The translations under genes were made by a program, and so were the position numbers. From the NCBI GenBank assembly GCA_020060385.1, contig JAGVAH010000040.1, positions 1 to 49,683 of the forward strand: DNA of 49,683 nt, written 5' to 3'. Below are positions 15,805-24,362 of the stretch, piece after piece. The notes under the pieces were generated by a model. That model was not told the DNA's origin and did no database searches. It saw only the letters and a list, made by a program, of their open reading frames with translations. Position 1 is the stretch's first letter, and the number at the start of each line of letters is the position of its first letter. The stretch is from Syntrophobacterales bacterium. GTDB lineage: Bacteria; Desulfobacterota; Desulfobaccia; Desulfobaccales; 0-14-0-80-60-11.

Positions 15805-18702
15805 ATGCTCCAAGACTTCATCCATTCCCTGAGAAACTCCGCGGAACACCGGGATATTCTCACCCATTACCATTATCTGCCCGATAAGGCTGCGGACTAT
15901 GGCAACTCCAGCCTGGCACCTTCGATAGTCGCGGCCCTGAAGCGCCTGGGCATCCCCCGGCTCTATAACCATCAGGCCCAGGCCCTGGCCGCCATCCGCG
16001 CGGAGAAAAACATCCTGGTGTCCACCCCCACGGCCAGCGGCAAGACCCTGATCTACAACCTGCCGGTCCTGGAGGCGTTGCTCAAAGACTCCCAGGGCCA
16101 CGCGCTTTACCTCTTTCCCCTGAAAGCCCTGGAGCAGGACCAGCTCAAAGCCCTCAAGGAACTGGACGCGGCCCTCCCCTCCCCTTTTTTAAGGGCCGGG
16201 ATTTATGACGGTGACACCCCCCCCGGGGACCGCCAGGCCCTGAAGGCCAAACCACCCCATGTCTTGATCAGCAACCCGGACATGCTGCACCTGGGGATTC
16301 TCCCCCACCACGGCGCGTGGTCGGATTTTTTTAAACGCCTGCGGTTCGTGGTGGTGGACGAAGTGCACACCTACCGGGGCATCACGGGCAGCCACATGGC
16401 CCAGGTGCTCCGGCGCCTGCGGCGCCTCTGCGCCCACTATGGAGCATCCCCCCAGTTCCTCTTCTCTTCGGCCACCATCGCCAAACCCGAGGATTTTATC
16501 CGCAAGTTGACGGGCCTGGAGGTGGAGATCATTGCCGAGAGCGGCGCGCCCCAATCCGGCCGCCATTTTTTGTTCCTGAACCCCCCCGCGGGCGCGCCCA
16601 CGGTGGCCGCGCAGATCTTTGCCCAGGCCATCCGCCAGGGCCTGGCCACCATCTGCTTCACCCAGGCCCGGAAACTCACGGAGCTGATCCACCTCTGGTC
16701 CCAGCGCCTGGTGCCGGAGCTGCGGCGCTACATCAGCTCGTACCGGGCCGGGTTCCTGCCGGAGGAGCGCCGGGAGATCGAAAGCAGCCTGGCCTCGGGC
16801 AAAATGCGGGGTGTGATTTCCACCAGCGCCCTGGAAATGGGTATCGACATCGGCGGCCTAGACGTCTGCATCCTGGTGGGCTACCCCGGCACCATGGTCA
16901 CCACCTGGCAGCGGGCCGGCCGGGTGGGCCGCCAGGGCCGGGACTCCCTCATCGTCCTGGTGGCCCAGGCCGACGCCCTGGACCAGTATTTCATCAAGTA
17001 TCCGGACCAGTTCTTCGGCCGGCCCCTGGAGACCGCGGTGGTGGACCCGGACAACCCTTACGTGGTCAAGGAGCATCTCCCCTGCGCGGCCCAGGAGCTG
17101 CCCCTCAAGGAGGATGACCCCTTCTTTGACCTGAAGGTCCATGACCCGGTGCTCCAGGAACTTACCCAGGAGCGCCACCTCCTGCAAAGCGCCGCGGGGG
17201 ACGCCTGGTTCGCCCGGGCCCGCTTCCCCCAGAAGGAAGTGAATATCCGGGGCATGGGGGAGAGTTTCTCCATCTTTCTGGAGGGCAAGAAAAAGCCCCT
17301 GGGTTCCGTTGACGGCCACCGGGCCTTGCGGGAGTGCCATCCGGGCGCGGTCTACCTCCACAAGGCCAGAACTTACGCGGTGCAGCGCCTGGACCTGGAG
17401 CGGCGCAACATCTGGGTGGAGCCCATTGAGCCCAATTATTTCACCCGCATCCAGACGGACAAGGACACGGAGATCCTGGAGGTGCGGGAAAAGCGGCGGA
17501 TGGCCCAATTCATCGCCTGCACCGGGCGGCTGAAGGTCACGGAGAGATTGCTCAGCTACGAAAAGAGGCGGCTGCCGGGCCAGGAACTCATGGGCCTGGT
17601 GCCCCTGGAACTGCCCCCTTCCATCTTTGAGACCGTGGGCATGTGGCTGGAGATCCCCGACGACGTCAAGGCCGCGGTCTACGGGCAAGGCCGCCACTTC
17701 ATGGGGGGCATCCACGCCCTGGAGCACGTGCTCATCAGCATGTTCCCGCTCTTTGCCCTGGCGGACCGCTACGACATCGGCGGCATTTCCCATCCCGCCC
17801 ACCCCCAGGTGGGACAGGCGGCCATCTTCATCTACGACGGTTATCCCGGGGGGGTGGGCCTGGCGGAACGGGCTTACGAAATCCTGGAGGATTTGCTGAA
17901 GCGCACCCGGGAGCTCATCGACGCCTGCCCCTGCGAAGACGGCTGCCCCTCCTGCGTCCATTCCCCCAAGTGCGGCTCCGGGAATAAACCCCTGGATAAG
18001 GAGGCCGCGATCCTGACCGCGGATCTTCTGTTGGGGCTGGCGACACCCGAGGCCCCGGCGGCGACACCGCCGGACCTGCCCCCCCTACCCTCCCCCGAGC
18101 CCGTGGTCATCGGAGAAACCTGGCTCAATGCCCGGAAAGTGGGTTTTTTGGACCTGGAGACCTGTTGCTCCGCGGCCGACGTGGGGGGCTGGGGCCAGTG
18201 CCACCGCATGGGCGTGTCGGTGGCGGTCCTGGGGGAGACCCAGCCGGCCCAGGTGCAGGTTTACCGGGAAGCGGACCTGGAGCGCCTGGCCCAGCGCCTG
18301 AAGGAGCTGGACCTGGTGGTGGGCTTCAATATCAAACGCTTTGATTACCGGGTGCTCCAGCCCTATACCGCGGTTGACCTGGCCGCACTGCCCACCCTGG
18401 ACATCCTGGAGGAAATCCAGAAAAGCCTGGGGCACCGCCTCTCTTTGGGCCACCTGGCGGAAAAGACCCTGGGCGAACAAAAAACCGGGGACGGCCTCCT
18501 GGCCCTGGAGCTTTACGCCGCGGGCAAATGGGAGGAACTGGAATCCTACTGCCGCCAGGACGTGCTCCTCACCCAGCGGCTCTTCGCCTTCGGGGTGGAA
18601 AAGGGCTATCTCCTCTACCAGCACCGCCAGGGCGCGCTGGTGCGCATCCCGGTGGATTGGCAGGAGGAACGCCTTTTGGGAAATAGAGATGGAAGCAGGT
18701 AG
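15805..18702 (+). CDS. mrfA: MrfA-type DEAD/DEAH helicase (DUF1998) fused to MrfB-like DEDD exonuclease domain
   Basis: A 965-residue protein. Residues ~50-400 form a superfamily 2 helicase: Walker A STPTASGKT (about 72), DEVH box VVVDEVHTYRG (about 185), SSAT motif III (about 222), and the helicase C motifs STSALEMGIDIGGLD and QRAGRVGR. Residues ~600-735 are a DUF1998-type domain with four cysteines, CPCEDGCPSCVHSPKCGSG (about 707-724). This is the MrfA/YprA/Hrq1 class. The last ~190 residues are an RNase H-fold exonuclease of DEDD type: FLDLETC (about 781), NIKRFD (about 845) and YCRQDV (about 915), as in MrfB/YprB. In Bacillus MrfA and MrfB are separate and act in mitomycin C crosslink repair. 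The frame stays open 13 codons upstream; the ATG at 15805 gives the family-like start. Confidence 0.88.
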   Translation: MLQDFIHSLRNSAEHRDILTHYHYLPDKAADYGNSSLAPSIVAALKRLGIPRLYNHQAQALAAIRAEKNILVSTPTASGKTLIYNLPVLEALLKDSQGHALYLFPLKALEQDQLKALKELDAALPSPFLRAGIYDGDTPPGDRQALKAKPPHVLISNPDMLHLGILPHHGAWSDFFKRLRFVVVDEVHTYRGITGSHMAQVLRRLRRLCAHYGASPQFLFSSATIAKPEDFIRKLTGLEVEIIAESGAPQSGRHFLFLNPPAGAPTVAAQIFAQAIRQGLATICFTQARKLTELIHLWSQRLVPELRRYISSYRAGFLPEERREIESSLASGKMRGVISTSALEMGIDIGGLDVCILVGYPGTMVTTWQRAGRVGRQGRDSLIVLVAQADALDQYFIKYPDQFFGRPLETAVVDPDNPYVVKEHLPCAAQELPLKEDDPFFDLKVHDPVLQELTQERHLLQSAAGDAWFARARFPQKEVNIRGMGESFSIFLEGKKKPLGSVDGHRALRECHPGAVYLHKARTYAVQRLDLERRNIWVEPIEPNYFTRIQTDKDTEILEVREKRRMAQFIACTGRLKVTERLLSYEKRRLPGQELMGLVPLELPPSIFETVGMWLEIPDDVKAAVYGQGRHFMGGIHALEHVLISMFPLFALADRYDIGGISHPAHPQVGQAAIFIYDGYPGGVGLAERAYEILEDLLKRTRELIDACPCEDGCPSCVHSPKCGSGNKPLDKEAAILTADLLLGLATPEAPAATPPDLPPLPSPEPVVIGETWLNARKVGFLDLETCCSAADVGGWGQCHRMGVSVAVLGETQPAQVQVYREADLERLAQRLKELDLVVGFNIKRFDYRVLQPYTAVDLAALPTLDILEEIQKSLGHRLSLGHLAEKTLGEQKTGDGLLALELYAAGKWEELESYCRQDVLLTQRLFAFGVEKGYLLYQHRQGALVRIPVDWQEERLLGNRDGSR

Positions 18703-18736
18703 CTGGAAGTAATTACTTGAGTTTCCCCAAGTTTTT

Positions 18737-18858
18737 ATACCATTTCGCAATCAAAAGACATTGAACTGTAGGGGCGAATCTTGTATTCGCCCTGTGCGGG
18801 CGGGCGAACACAAGGTTCGCCCTTACAAGAAGAATGCCGTTAGATTGCGACTTGGTAT
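18737..18858. mobile_element. MITE-like 122-bp element with TIRs ATACCANNTCGCAATC, copy a
   Basis: The left end ATACCATTTCGCAATC and the right end GATTGCGACTTGGTAT are inverted repeats matching at 14 of 16 positions. The interior carries GGGGCGAATCTTGTATTCGCCC and GGGCGAACACAAGGTTCGCCC hairpins. No coding capacity. The copy at 31474-31595 has the same length and nearly the same sequence. Confidence 0.85.
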
Positions 18859-18902
18859 TAGACATCAGGAAAATTGCCGCCCCTCTGAACTTCCCTTCCA
18901 GG

Positions 18903-18973
18903 GTAATTCCCGGGGAGCGTAGCGGCCCCAGGATCTCCTAAATATGAGATCCTTCACTGCCCTCAGGCTGACA
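18903..18973. repeat. TGTCATTCTGAG-type element, degenerate copy
   Basis: GTAATTCCCGGGGAGCGTAG at the left and GATCCTTCACTGCCCTCAG plus GCTGACA at the right align with the inverted-repeat element at 10934-11021, with several substitutions in the terminal arms. Confidence 0.6.
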
Positions 18974-19005
18974 AACTGGTTGTTGGCAAGTAACTAGCAT
19001 TATTA

Positions 19006-20814
19006 CTAACTCTGTGCTCGATTAGATAAATGGAGTCGGCTGGGGGCCGGTCCGGCGTTTTCCTGGGTTACATCGGCGATGACCACCTGGTTGCGTCCCC
19101 CGGCCTTGGCAAGATAGAGCGCGGCATCCGCGGCCCGAATGACATCCTCCATATCTTCCCCATGCTCAGGGCAATTGGCCACTCCAAAAGAAGCAGTGAT
19201 CTTTCCTAGAGAAAGCCCCAAATGCTTGACATCAAACCGGGCGATGATCTCCCGCAATTCTTCTGCCCGCCGATAAGTATTTTCCAGGTTGGCGTCAGGC
19301 AAAATCAGCAAAAACTCCTCCCCCCCGTAGCGGCAAGGGACGTCCTCCCGGCGAATCTGCTTTTTGAAAAATCCTCCCAGAGCCGCCAGCAGGGTATCCC
19401 CCGCCTCATGGCCGTAGGTGTCATTAATGCGCTTAAAATAATCGATATCCATCAGGATAATGCCGATGGGAGCTTCCCGGCGCCTGGCCCGGTAGATTTC
19501 CCGGTTCAGGGTCTCTTCCATATAGCGCCGGTTATACAAGCCCGTCAGGGGATCGATAATGGCCTGGATATGCAGACTTTCCCGGAGGCTCAAGTTAGCC
19601 AGGGCCATGGAGATTTGCTTGGCCACGGTTACCGCTAATTGCTGTTTATGGATTAACAAGGTATGAGCCTCATCTGCCACGGTCTCCGCGCCATTGTCCG
19701 CCGCAGCTTGCATGTAGATCAAGCCCAGAATCTCACCCTGGGCAATTAAGGGAACACATATATAATCAGCAGAGGAGGCGGGTAGATGTTTGCAAATCAA
19801 ACCGGAAGAATAATTCTTGCCGATGTGCACCCCGCCACGGCGTAAGGCCCAACAATCATCCAGGGTGAAGATTTTTTCCTCGATATGGACCTCTCCCCAG
19901 CCGGCCACCGCCTGTAAAAACACGCTTTTCCGAGGAGTGACGATAAAGAGGATGCCTGCCAGGTCAGGAAACAAACGGGGAACCACCTCCGTAATGCTTT
20001 GGTAGGCCTCCTGCAGGGTGAGGCAAGACTGGAGCAATTCCCCCATTTCGTTCAGGAGAGAGATTTGTTGGCTATGGTTATTTATTTCCGTAACCGTATC
20101 CTCGAGTTGGGCCATAGTTTCATGCAATTGGGCTTCCATCTGCCGTTTTTCGGTAACATCAAAAAACACTCCACTGACATGTTTGATCTTATTTTCTAGA
20201 TCGCAGATAATCCGGCTGCGCTCTTGCAGCCAAATAGATTGTCCATTTCTATGGACGATCCGGTATTCCCTGGTATAAGCCATATCATTTTCCAGGGCGT
20301 CCACGAAGGTCCTCTTGGCCTTTTGCCAGTCTTCGGCCACCACAATATCCGACCAATTCTTTCGATTCGTCTCGAATATTTCTCGAGGATAACCGGTAAT
20401 ATCTAAGACTTTGTTATCATAGAACTTGACGCTGCCGTTCTTATATCCTGTAAAGACTATGGCGGGAATATTGTTGACCAATAATTGAAATTCTTCCTTG
20501 CTTTGGGCCAAGCGCCTTTTATCCCCATCAACGGCCAGAAATAGGGGTCTAATCAGGGCCACCCCCAGGAGCATTAAAGCGGAAATTCCCAGGGTTGTGA
20601 CCGCGGAGGCCAGGTCGGTGGCAGAGATGGAAGCATCAGAAAGCCCACTATAAAAGGTCAGACAGCGTCTGATGGCCATGAACAAGTTGGCCATGGCGAT
20701 GAAGCTCCAGGCGACGATGCGGCCGGTAAGGGGGATGAGCCGGAAGGCCAAGAAGGCGGCAGCAAACTGCAATAACACCGATACCACGTTAATGATTTTG
20801 AAGGCTACTTCCAT
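19006..20814 (-). CDS. membrane-bound PAS-GAF-GGDEF diguanylate cyclase
   Basis: A 602-residue signalling protein that should make c-di-GMP from GTP. Three hydrophobic segments fill residues ~5-100, followed by a PAS domain (~110-235; FQLLVNNIPAIVFTGYK to FFDVTEKRQMEAQL), a coiled-coil linker, a GAF domain (~265-420) and a GGDEF domain (~435-595). The active-site motif is GGEEF, preceded at the canonical distance by RRED, the RxxD product-inhibition I-site, so feedback control by c-di-GMP is likely. No EAL domain is present. The ATG at 20814 begins just before the first membrane helix; an in-frame TTG at 20853 would add 13 residues. It is a single gene with no obvious partner, and the ligand of PAS/GAF is unknown. 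Confidence 0.9.
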   Translation of the reverse strand: MEVAFKIINVVSVLLQFAAAFLAFRLIPLTGRIVAWSFIAMANLFMAIRRCLTFYSGLSDASISATDLASAVTTLGISALMLLGVALIRPLFLAVDGDKRRLAQSKEEFQLLVNNIPAIVFTGYKNGSVKFYDNKVLDITGYPREIFETNRKNWSDIVVAEDWQKAKRTFVDALENDMAYTREYRIVHRNGQSIWLQERSRIICDLENKIKHVSGVFFDVTEKRQMEAQLHETMAQLEDTVTEINNHSQQISLLNEMGELLQSCLTLQEAYQSITEVVPRLFPDLAGILFIVTPRKSVFLQAVAGWGEVHIEEKIFTLDDCWALRRGGVHIGKNYSSGLICKHLPASSADYICVPLIAQGEILGLIYMQAAADNGAETVADEAHTLLIHKQQLAVTVAKQISMALANLSLRESLHIQAIIDPLTGLYNRRYMEETLNREIYRARRREAPIGIILMDIDYFKRINDTYGHEAGDTLLAALGGFFKKQIRREDVPCRYGGEEFLLILPDANLENTYRRAEELREIIARFDVKHLGLSLGKITASFGVANCPEHGEDMEDVIRAADAALYLAKAGGRNQVVIADVTQENAGPAPSRLHLSNRAQS

Positions 20815-21257
20815 GATCTTGTTTTCTTTTATACGTAAGATATTTTGCAGCAATGCAACAACTATACCCTGGTCTGGTAATAGGGTTATCTTTCTAAAAA
20901 GTATCGAAAAACTCTAAGCAAGTAAGGTCAGTTTTGGTTAGGCAATATAACGCCGGGCGTCAGCTTTTTTTCCAGGTTGTAAAGATCAAACAATTCAAAT
21001 GGTTGCCCTTTCCAGGTTACCCCTCACAAGTTCATTGCTTCTTGTTAAAGTTTTTCTCCTAATCTTCTTTTTTATTTATTACCTTATACGTCGATTCAGC
21101 CAGCAGGCGCATGAGGATTTTGTAACCTTTTAACCCCAGCGTTCCCGCCTCCTTTCCGAACTCCATACCTCCCCCTTCTCTCCCAAAACCTATTCTTTTC
21201 TTGCCCTTTGGCCCCGCATAATTTATCATTTGCCAAAAACCTGGAAAGGGGTGTGCA
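20815..21257. other. intergenic, AT-rich, no gene seen
   Basis: This divergent gap between the cyclase (minus) and the thioredoxin gene (plus) probably contains both promoters. I see no convincing -35/-10 pair, no strong hairpin and no coding signal. Confidence 0.5.
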
Positions 21258-21821
21258 ATGAAGCGGAAAAGCCGGTGGTTAGCCCTGGGGTGCTGCCTAT
21301 CGCTGGTGATCATGGTGGCCGCGGTCTCCCTGGCCGCGGATGTGGAGCCCAAAGTCGGACAATCGGTAGGCAACTTTAAATTCCCCGCGCCCTTGGATGA
21401 TGCGGACGCCAAATACCTGGGTCTGGCCAAGGCCGCAGCCTTCACCTTGAAGGAAGTCAAATCACCCTATGTGCTGGTGGAACAGTTCAACACCACCTGC
21501 CCCCACTGCCTGGTTCAGGCTCCCATCATGAACCAGCTTTTCGATAAGGTGGAGCAAGACGCAGCCCTTAAAGGAAAGATAAAATTTGTGGCGCTGGGTC
21601 AGGGAAACGATGGAAATGCCGTAAAAATGTGGAAGGCTTTTCAAAAGATCAAATTTCCCGTGATTGCGGATCCCCAGAGTTCCTGGGGGGATGCGGTGAA
21701 TTTCCATCCCTACCCGGTGAGTCTGCTCCTTGATAAATCCGGCAAGGTCGTTTGGGTCCACATCGGCAGCTTTGAGAACGCGGATGAAGTCCTCAAGGAG
21801 TTGAAAAAGATCGCCAAATAA
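21258..21821 (+). CDS. periplasmic thioredoxin-fold (TlpA-like) protein with CPHC active site
   Basis: A 187-residue protein with a basic N-terminus and signal peptide (SRWLALGCCLSLVIMVAAVSLA, cleavage near residue 27). The mature part has the thioredoxin fold: VLVEQFNTTCPHCLVQAPIMNQL holds the CxxC active site as CPHC, and the later HPYPVSLLLDKSGKVVWVH contains the cis-proline strand. Such proteins act in thiol-disulfide exchange in the periplasm, for example in cytochrome c maturation, but CPHC is also the DsbA dipeptide. AAAGGGG precedes the ATG by several bases. The gene for the multiheme cytochrome is 12 kb away, so no partner is fixed by position. Confidence 0.85.
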   Translation: MKRKSRWLALGCCLSLVIMVAAVSLAADVEPKVGQSVGNFKFPAPLDDADAKYLGLAKAAAFTLKEVKSPYVLVEQFNTTCPHCLVQAPIMNQLFDKVEQDAALKGKIKFVALGQGNDGNAVKMWKAFQKIKFPVIADPQSSWGDAVNFHPYPVSLLLDKSGKVVWVHIGSFENADEVLKELKKIAK

Positions 21822-21949
21822 TAGACCGCCAGACATCGCCTCTAAATGCCCAGGGGCAGACCCGGGGAGGTTATCCCATCCCGGAGCTGCCCCTGCCACG
21901 CCCCAGCCGAGGTCCCCTGCTTGACTGACCGTCGTAAAGGATTGGAGAA

Positions 21950-22420
21950 ATGGACCTGAACACCATTCTGATGGCTACGGATTTCTCCGAGGGCTCGGGG
22001 GCAGCCTTCCAAATGGCCCAGAAGCTGGCCAAAAGCCTGGGGGCCAGAATCGTTCTCCTCCATGTGATCAACCAGAAACTGGTGAAGCGCCTGGCCGAAT
22101 ACCTGCAGATGGAACCTGACTCTATTCTGCCGGAGCTGCGGGAGCGGGCCCAGAAGCAGATGAGCGCGTTCCTGGACCGCTGGCAGAGCGATGGTCTGGA
22201 AATGGAAAGCATGGTCACCGTGGGTCTGCCTTTTCAACAGATCGCGGTCATCGCCCGGGACCTGGCCGTGGACCTGGTGGTTATGGGCGGTTACGGCCGC
22301 ACCAGCGGGGCCCGGCCCCTGGAAGACCTCTTCTTCGGCTCCACCGCCGAAAAGGTGGTGCGCCTCCTGCCCTGCCCCGTGCTCTGCGTGCCCCTGGGGG
22401 AAGGCCAGGATAAAGACTAA
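21950..22420 (+). CDS. universal stress protein family (UspA), ATP-binding type
   Basis: A 156-residue single-domain Usp. It starts with the family strand NTILMATDFSEGSGAAFQMA and ends with the nucleotide-binding pattern MGGYGRTSGARPLEDLFFGSTAEKVVRL, matching GxxG(x9)G(S/T), then PCPVLCVP. Members of the ATP-binding subgroup are stress-linked cytoplasmic proteins of indirect function. GGAGAA stands just before the ATG. A perfect palindromic terminator follows the gene at 22463-22500. Confidence 0.92.
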   Translation: MDLNTILMATDFSEGSGAAFQMAQKLAKSLGARIVLLHVINQKLVKRLAEYLQMEPDSILPELRERAQKQMSAFLDRWQSDGLEMESMVTVGLPFQQIAVIARDLAVDLVVMGGYGRTSGARPLEDLFFGSTAEKVVRLLPCPVLCVPLGEGQDKD

Positions 22421-22545
22421 CCACCAAGACACCAAGAACACCAAGAGTCGCCAAGAAATGCATTAGGCTTTGGCGCCCCGGCGCCAAAGCCTAATTTTTT
22501 CCTTAGTGAAACTTTGTGTCTTTGTGTTTCAGTGGTAAATCTTTT
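22421..22545. repeat. large palindromic element flanking the siroheme decarboxylase gene, right-hand copy 1
   Basis: A ~125-bp imperfect inverted repeat with outer arms ACCACCAAGACACCAAG and CTTTGTGTCTTTGTG and a central GGCTTTGGCGCC palindrome. It is related to the element at 23046-23176, so the gene between is bracketed by two copies. Confidence 0.8.
22463..22500. terminator. strong bidirectional intrinsic terminator
   Basis: A perfect 15-bp stem (TTAGGCTTTGGCGCC and its complement) with a 2-base spacer is followed by six T on the plus strand, placed between convergent uspA (plus) and the siroheme decarboxylase gene (minus). On the minus strand the downstream T run is weaker. Confidence 0.75.
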
Positions 22546-23021
22546 TATACGGGAAAATCTACTTTGATTTTAAATACCTCCTGGGCCGGCAGACTCAAGA
22601 TTTCCTGGACGCCGGTGGCCTGGGAGATCTCCTGGAGGATCTGGTGCAATCTTTCCGCAGACGGGGCGATGAGGGTGAACCAGACGTTGAAATGGTGGCG
22701 CCGCAGGTAGTTGTGGGTCACTCCGGGGTAATGGTTGACCGCGTCCACAAAAGGGTCCAGCAGTTCCTCGGGCACGTGCGCGGCGCACAGGGTGCTGGTA
22801 TAACCCAGCTTCCGGGAAGTGAAATTGGCGCCGATGCGGCGGATGACGCCATTCTCCACCATGGCCTGCACCCGGGCCAGGACCTCCTCCTCCGAGGCCC
22901 CTACCCTTCTCCCCATCTCCGCATAGGGCCGGGAGACAATGGGAAAATGGGATTGGATTTCGTTCAAAATGGCCTTGTCCAGTTCGTCCATCTGTGGCCG
23001 GGGAGATTTATGGGATTCCAT
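22545..23021 (-). CDS. siroheme decarboxylase subunit (AhbA/AhbB, Lrp/AsnC-like)
   Basis: A 158-residue protein with an N-terminal winged-helix of Lrp/AsnC type (MDELDKAILNEIQSHFPIVSRPYAEMG, EEEVLARVQAMVENGVIRRIGANF) and a C-terminal ferredoxin-like domain containing VTHNYLRRHHFNVWFTLIA. The YxRxHxxNxWFT stretch is typical of AhbA/AhbB, which decarboxylate siroheme to 12,18-didecarboxysiroheme in the alternative heme pathway of sulfate reducers and archaea. The neighbouring AhbD-type gene on the same strand strongly supports this over a plain transcription regulator. AhbA and AhbB normally pair; only one is in this window. Which of the two it is cannot be decided by eye. Confidence 0.85.
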   Translation of the reverse strand: MESHKSPRPQMDELDKAILNEIQSHFPIVSRPYAEMGRRVGASEEEVLARVQAMVENGVIRRIGANFTSRKLGYTSTLCAAHVPEELLDPFVDAVNHYPGVTHNYLRRHHFNVWFTLIAPSAERLHQILQEISQATGVQEILSLPAQEVFKIKVDFPV

Positions 23022-23045
23022 GGAAGTGTCAGCTCCCTAATTTTA

Positions 23046-23176
23046 AAACTTCACCATAGAGACACAAAGGACACAGAGTATCACAGAGGAAAAGATTCTT
23101 GCTTTGGCGTTTTGCGCCAAAGCAAAATTATTATCTCTGTGTAACTCGGTGATCTCTGTGTCTTTGTGGTAAATTT
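23046..23176. repeat. large palindromic element flanking the siroheme decarboxylase gene, copy 2
   Basis: Outer arms ACCATAGAGACACAAAGG and ATCTCTGTGTCTTTGTGGT pair imperfectly, with a central 11-bp stem TTGCTTTGGCG / CGCCAAAGCAA at 23099-23125. Same family as 22421-22545. It lies between the siroheme decarboxylase and ahbD genes. Confidence 0.82.
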
Positions 23177-23177
23177 T

Positions 23178-24242
23178 TTAGCCAACAGGCTCATACGGGC
23201 AGATGGGGTCCGCCCCCAGGACGTCGCCGGTCAGGGCATAGGCCCGGGCCCGGCAGCCGCCGCAGACTTTTCTATACTGGCAGGAGTGGCACTTGCCCCG
23301 GTAGTCGTCCACCCGCCTAAGTTGCTGAAACAGTGCGGCATTGGCCCAGATTTCCGGAAAGGGTGTCTCCCGGATGTTGCCCGCCACCAGTTCCAGATAG
23401 CCGCAGGGCTGCACTTCCCCTTTATAGGAGACAAAGGCAAAGCCCTGGCCCCCTAAACAGCCCTTGGTCATGGCCTCCATGCCATGGGTGGCCGGGGTGA
23501 TCTTCTCGCCCCGTGCCGCCGCGTCCTGGCGCCAGAGGCGGTAAAATTGGGGGGCGCAGGTGGGTTTGATAAAGAGTTTCCCCTCCTTTTGCCGCGCCAA
23601 CAGCCAGCCCAGGGTCTCTTCGTACTCCTCCGGGTGCACCAGTTGGTCCCGGATCTCCTCGCCCCGGCCCGTGGGCACCAGGACAAAGACGTGGTGGGCC
23701 GCGGCCCCCAGGGAAATGGCCAGCTCGTGGATGGCCGGGAGTTCGGTCCGGTTGGCCCGGGTGACGGTGGTGTTGATCTGGAAGGGCAACGCCCCCTCCC
23801 GGCAGGCGGCGATGCCGGCCAACGCGCCTTCATAAGCCCCGGGCACGGCCCGCAAGGCGTCGTGGCTGGCCGCGGCGGCCCCGTCCAGGGAGATGGACAC
23901 CCTCTGAATGCCCACTTCTTTTAAGCGCCTGGCGATAGCCGGGGTGAGGAGGGTGCCGTTCACGGCCATGACCATGCGGTGGCCGCGGCCCGTGCCGTGC
24001 GCGGCCAGCTCAAAGATGTCGTCCCGGAGCAGGGGTTCGCCGCCGGTGAGGATGACCACCACCTGGCCCATGGTGGCCAGGTCGTTAAGGAGCTTGACCC
24101 CTTCTGCCGTGGTCAATTCCCCGGGATAAGGCCCCGTGCCGGCCGCGGCCCGGCAGTGGAGGCAGGCCAGGTTGCAGCGCCGGGTGGTCTCCCAGGCCAG
24201 TAGCCTTAAGGCCGGGGCCTTCTTGGTGGTTTCGTGAGGCAT
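23178..24242 (-). CDS. ahbD: radical SAM heme b synthase (AhbD type)
   Basis: A 354-residue radical SAM enzyme. The CX3CX2C cluster motif is in WETTRRCNLACLHCRA, followed by the GGEPLLRDDIFELAAHGT motif. The C-terminal auxiliary cluster region has KGCLGG, CGYLEL, CHSCQYRKVCGGCRARAYALTG and ends with CPYEP, a pattern I associate with AhbD, which converts Fe-coproporphyrin III to heme b by oxidative decarboxylation. AhbC and NirJ relatives share much of this, so the exact step is likely, not proven. The adjacent siroheme decarboxylase supports the Ahb pathway. The ATG at 24242 matches the family start (MPHETTKKAPALRLLAWE); the frame is open to an ATG at 24314. No clear ribosome-binding site precedes either. 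Confidence 0.87.
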   Translation of the reverse strand: MPHETTKKAPALRLLAWETTRRCNLACLHCRAAAGTGPYPGELTTAEGVKLLNDLATMGQVVVILTGGEPLLRDDIFELAAHGTGRGHRMVMAVNGTLLTPAIARRLKEVGIQRVSISLDGAAAASHDALRAVPGAYEGALAGIAACREGALPFQINTTVTRANRTELPAIHELAISLGAAAHHVFVLVPTGRGEEIRDQLVHPEEYEETLGWLLARQKEGKLFIKPTCAPQFYRLWRQDAAARGEKITPATHGMEAMTKGCLGGQGFAFVSYKGEVQPCGYLELVAGNIRETPFPEIWANAALFQQLRRVDDYRGKCHSCQYRKVCGGCRARAYALTGDVLGADPICPYEPVG

Positions 24243-24362
24243 AAAATATTTTATCAATTTTTGGGCCCCAGGTATAGGGCCAGTATTCCTGCCGCTCTGG
24301 CACAAGCCATGCAAATTATCTACTTTAGTTTATCCCCATTACCGGAAAAATCTCTCTTGGGC

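Larger units (their letters stand above)
18703..19005. other. intergenic with two inverted-repeat elements
   Basis: No gene is visible. A full ATACCA...TCGCAATC element occupies 18737-18858 and a degenerate TGTCATTCTGAG-type element 18903-18973. Confidence 0.75.

Noticed and set aside
22545-23021. Lrp/AsnC transcription regulator
   Set aside because: The YLRRHHFNVWFT core and the neighbouring AhbD-type gene fit a siroheme decarboxylase better.
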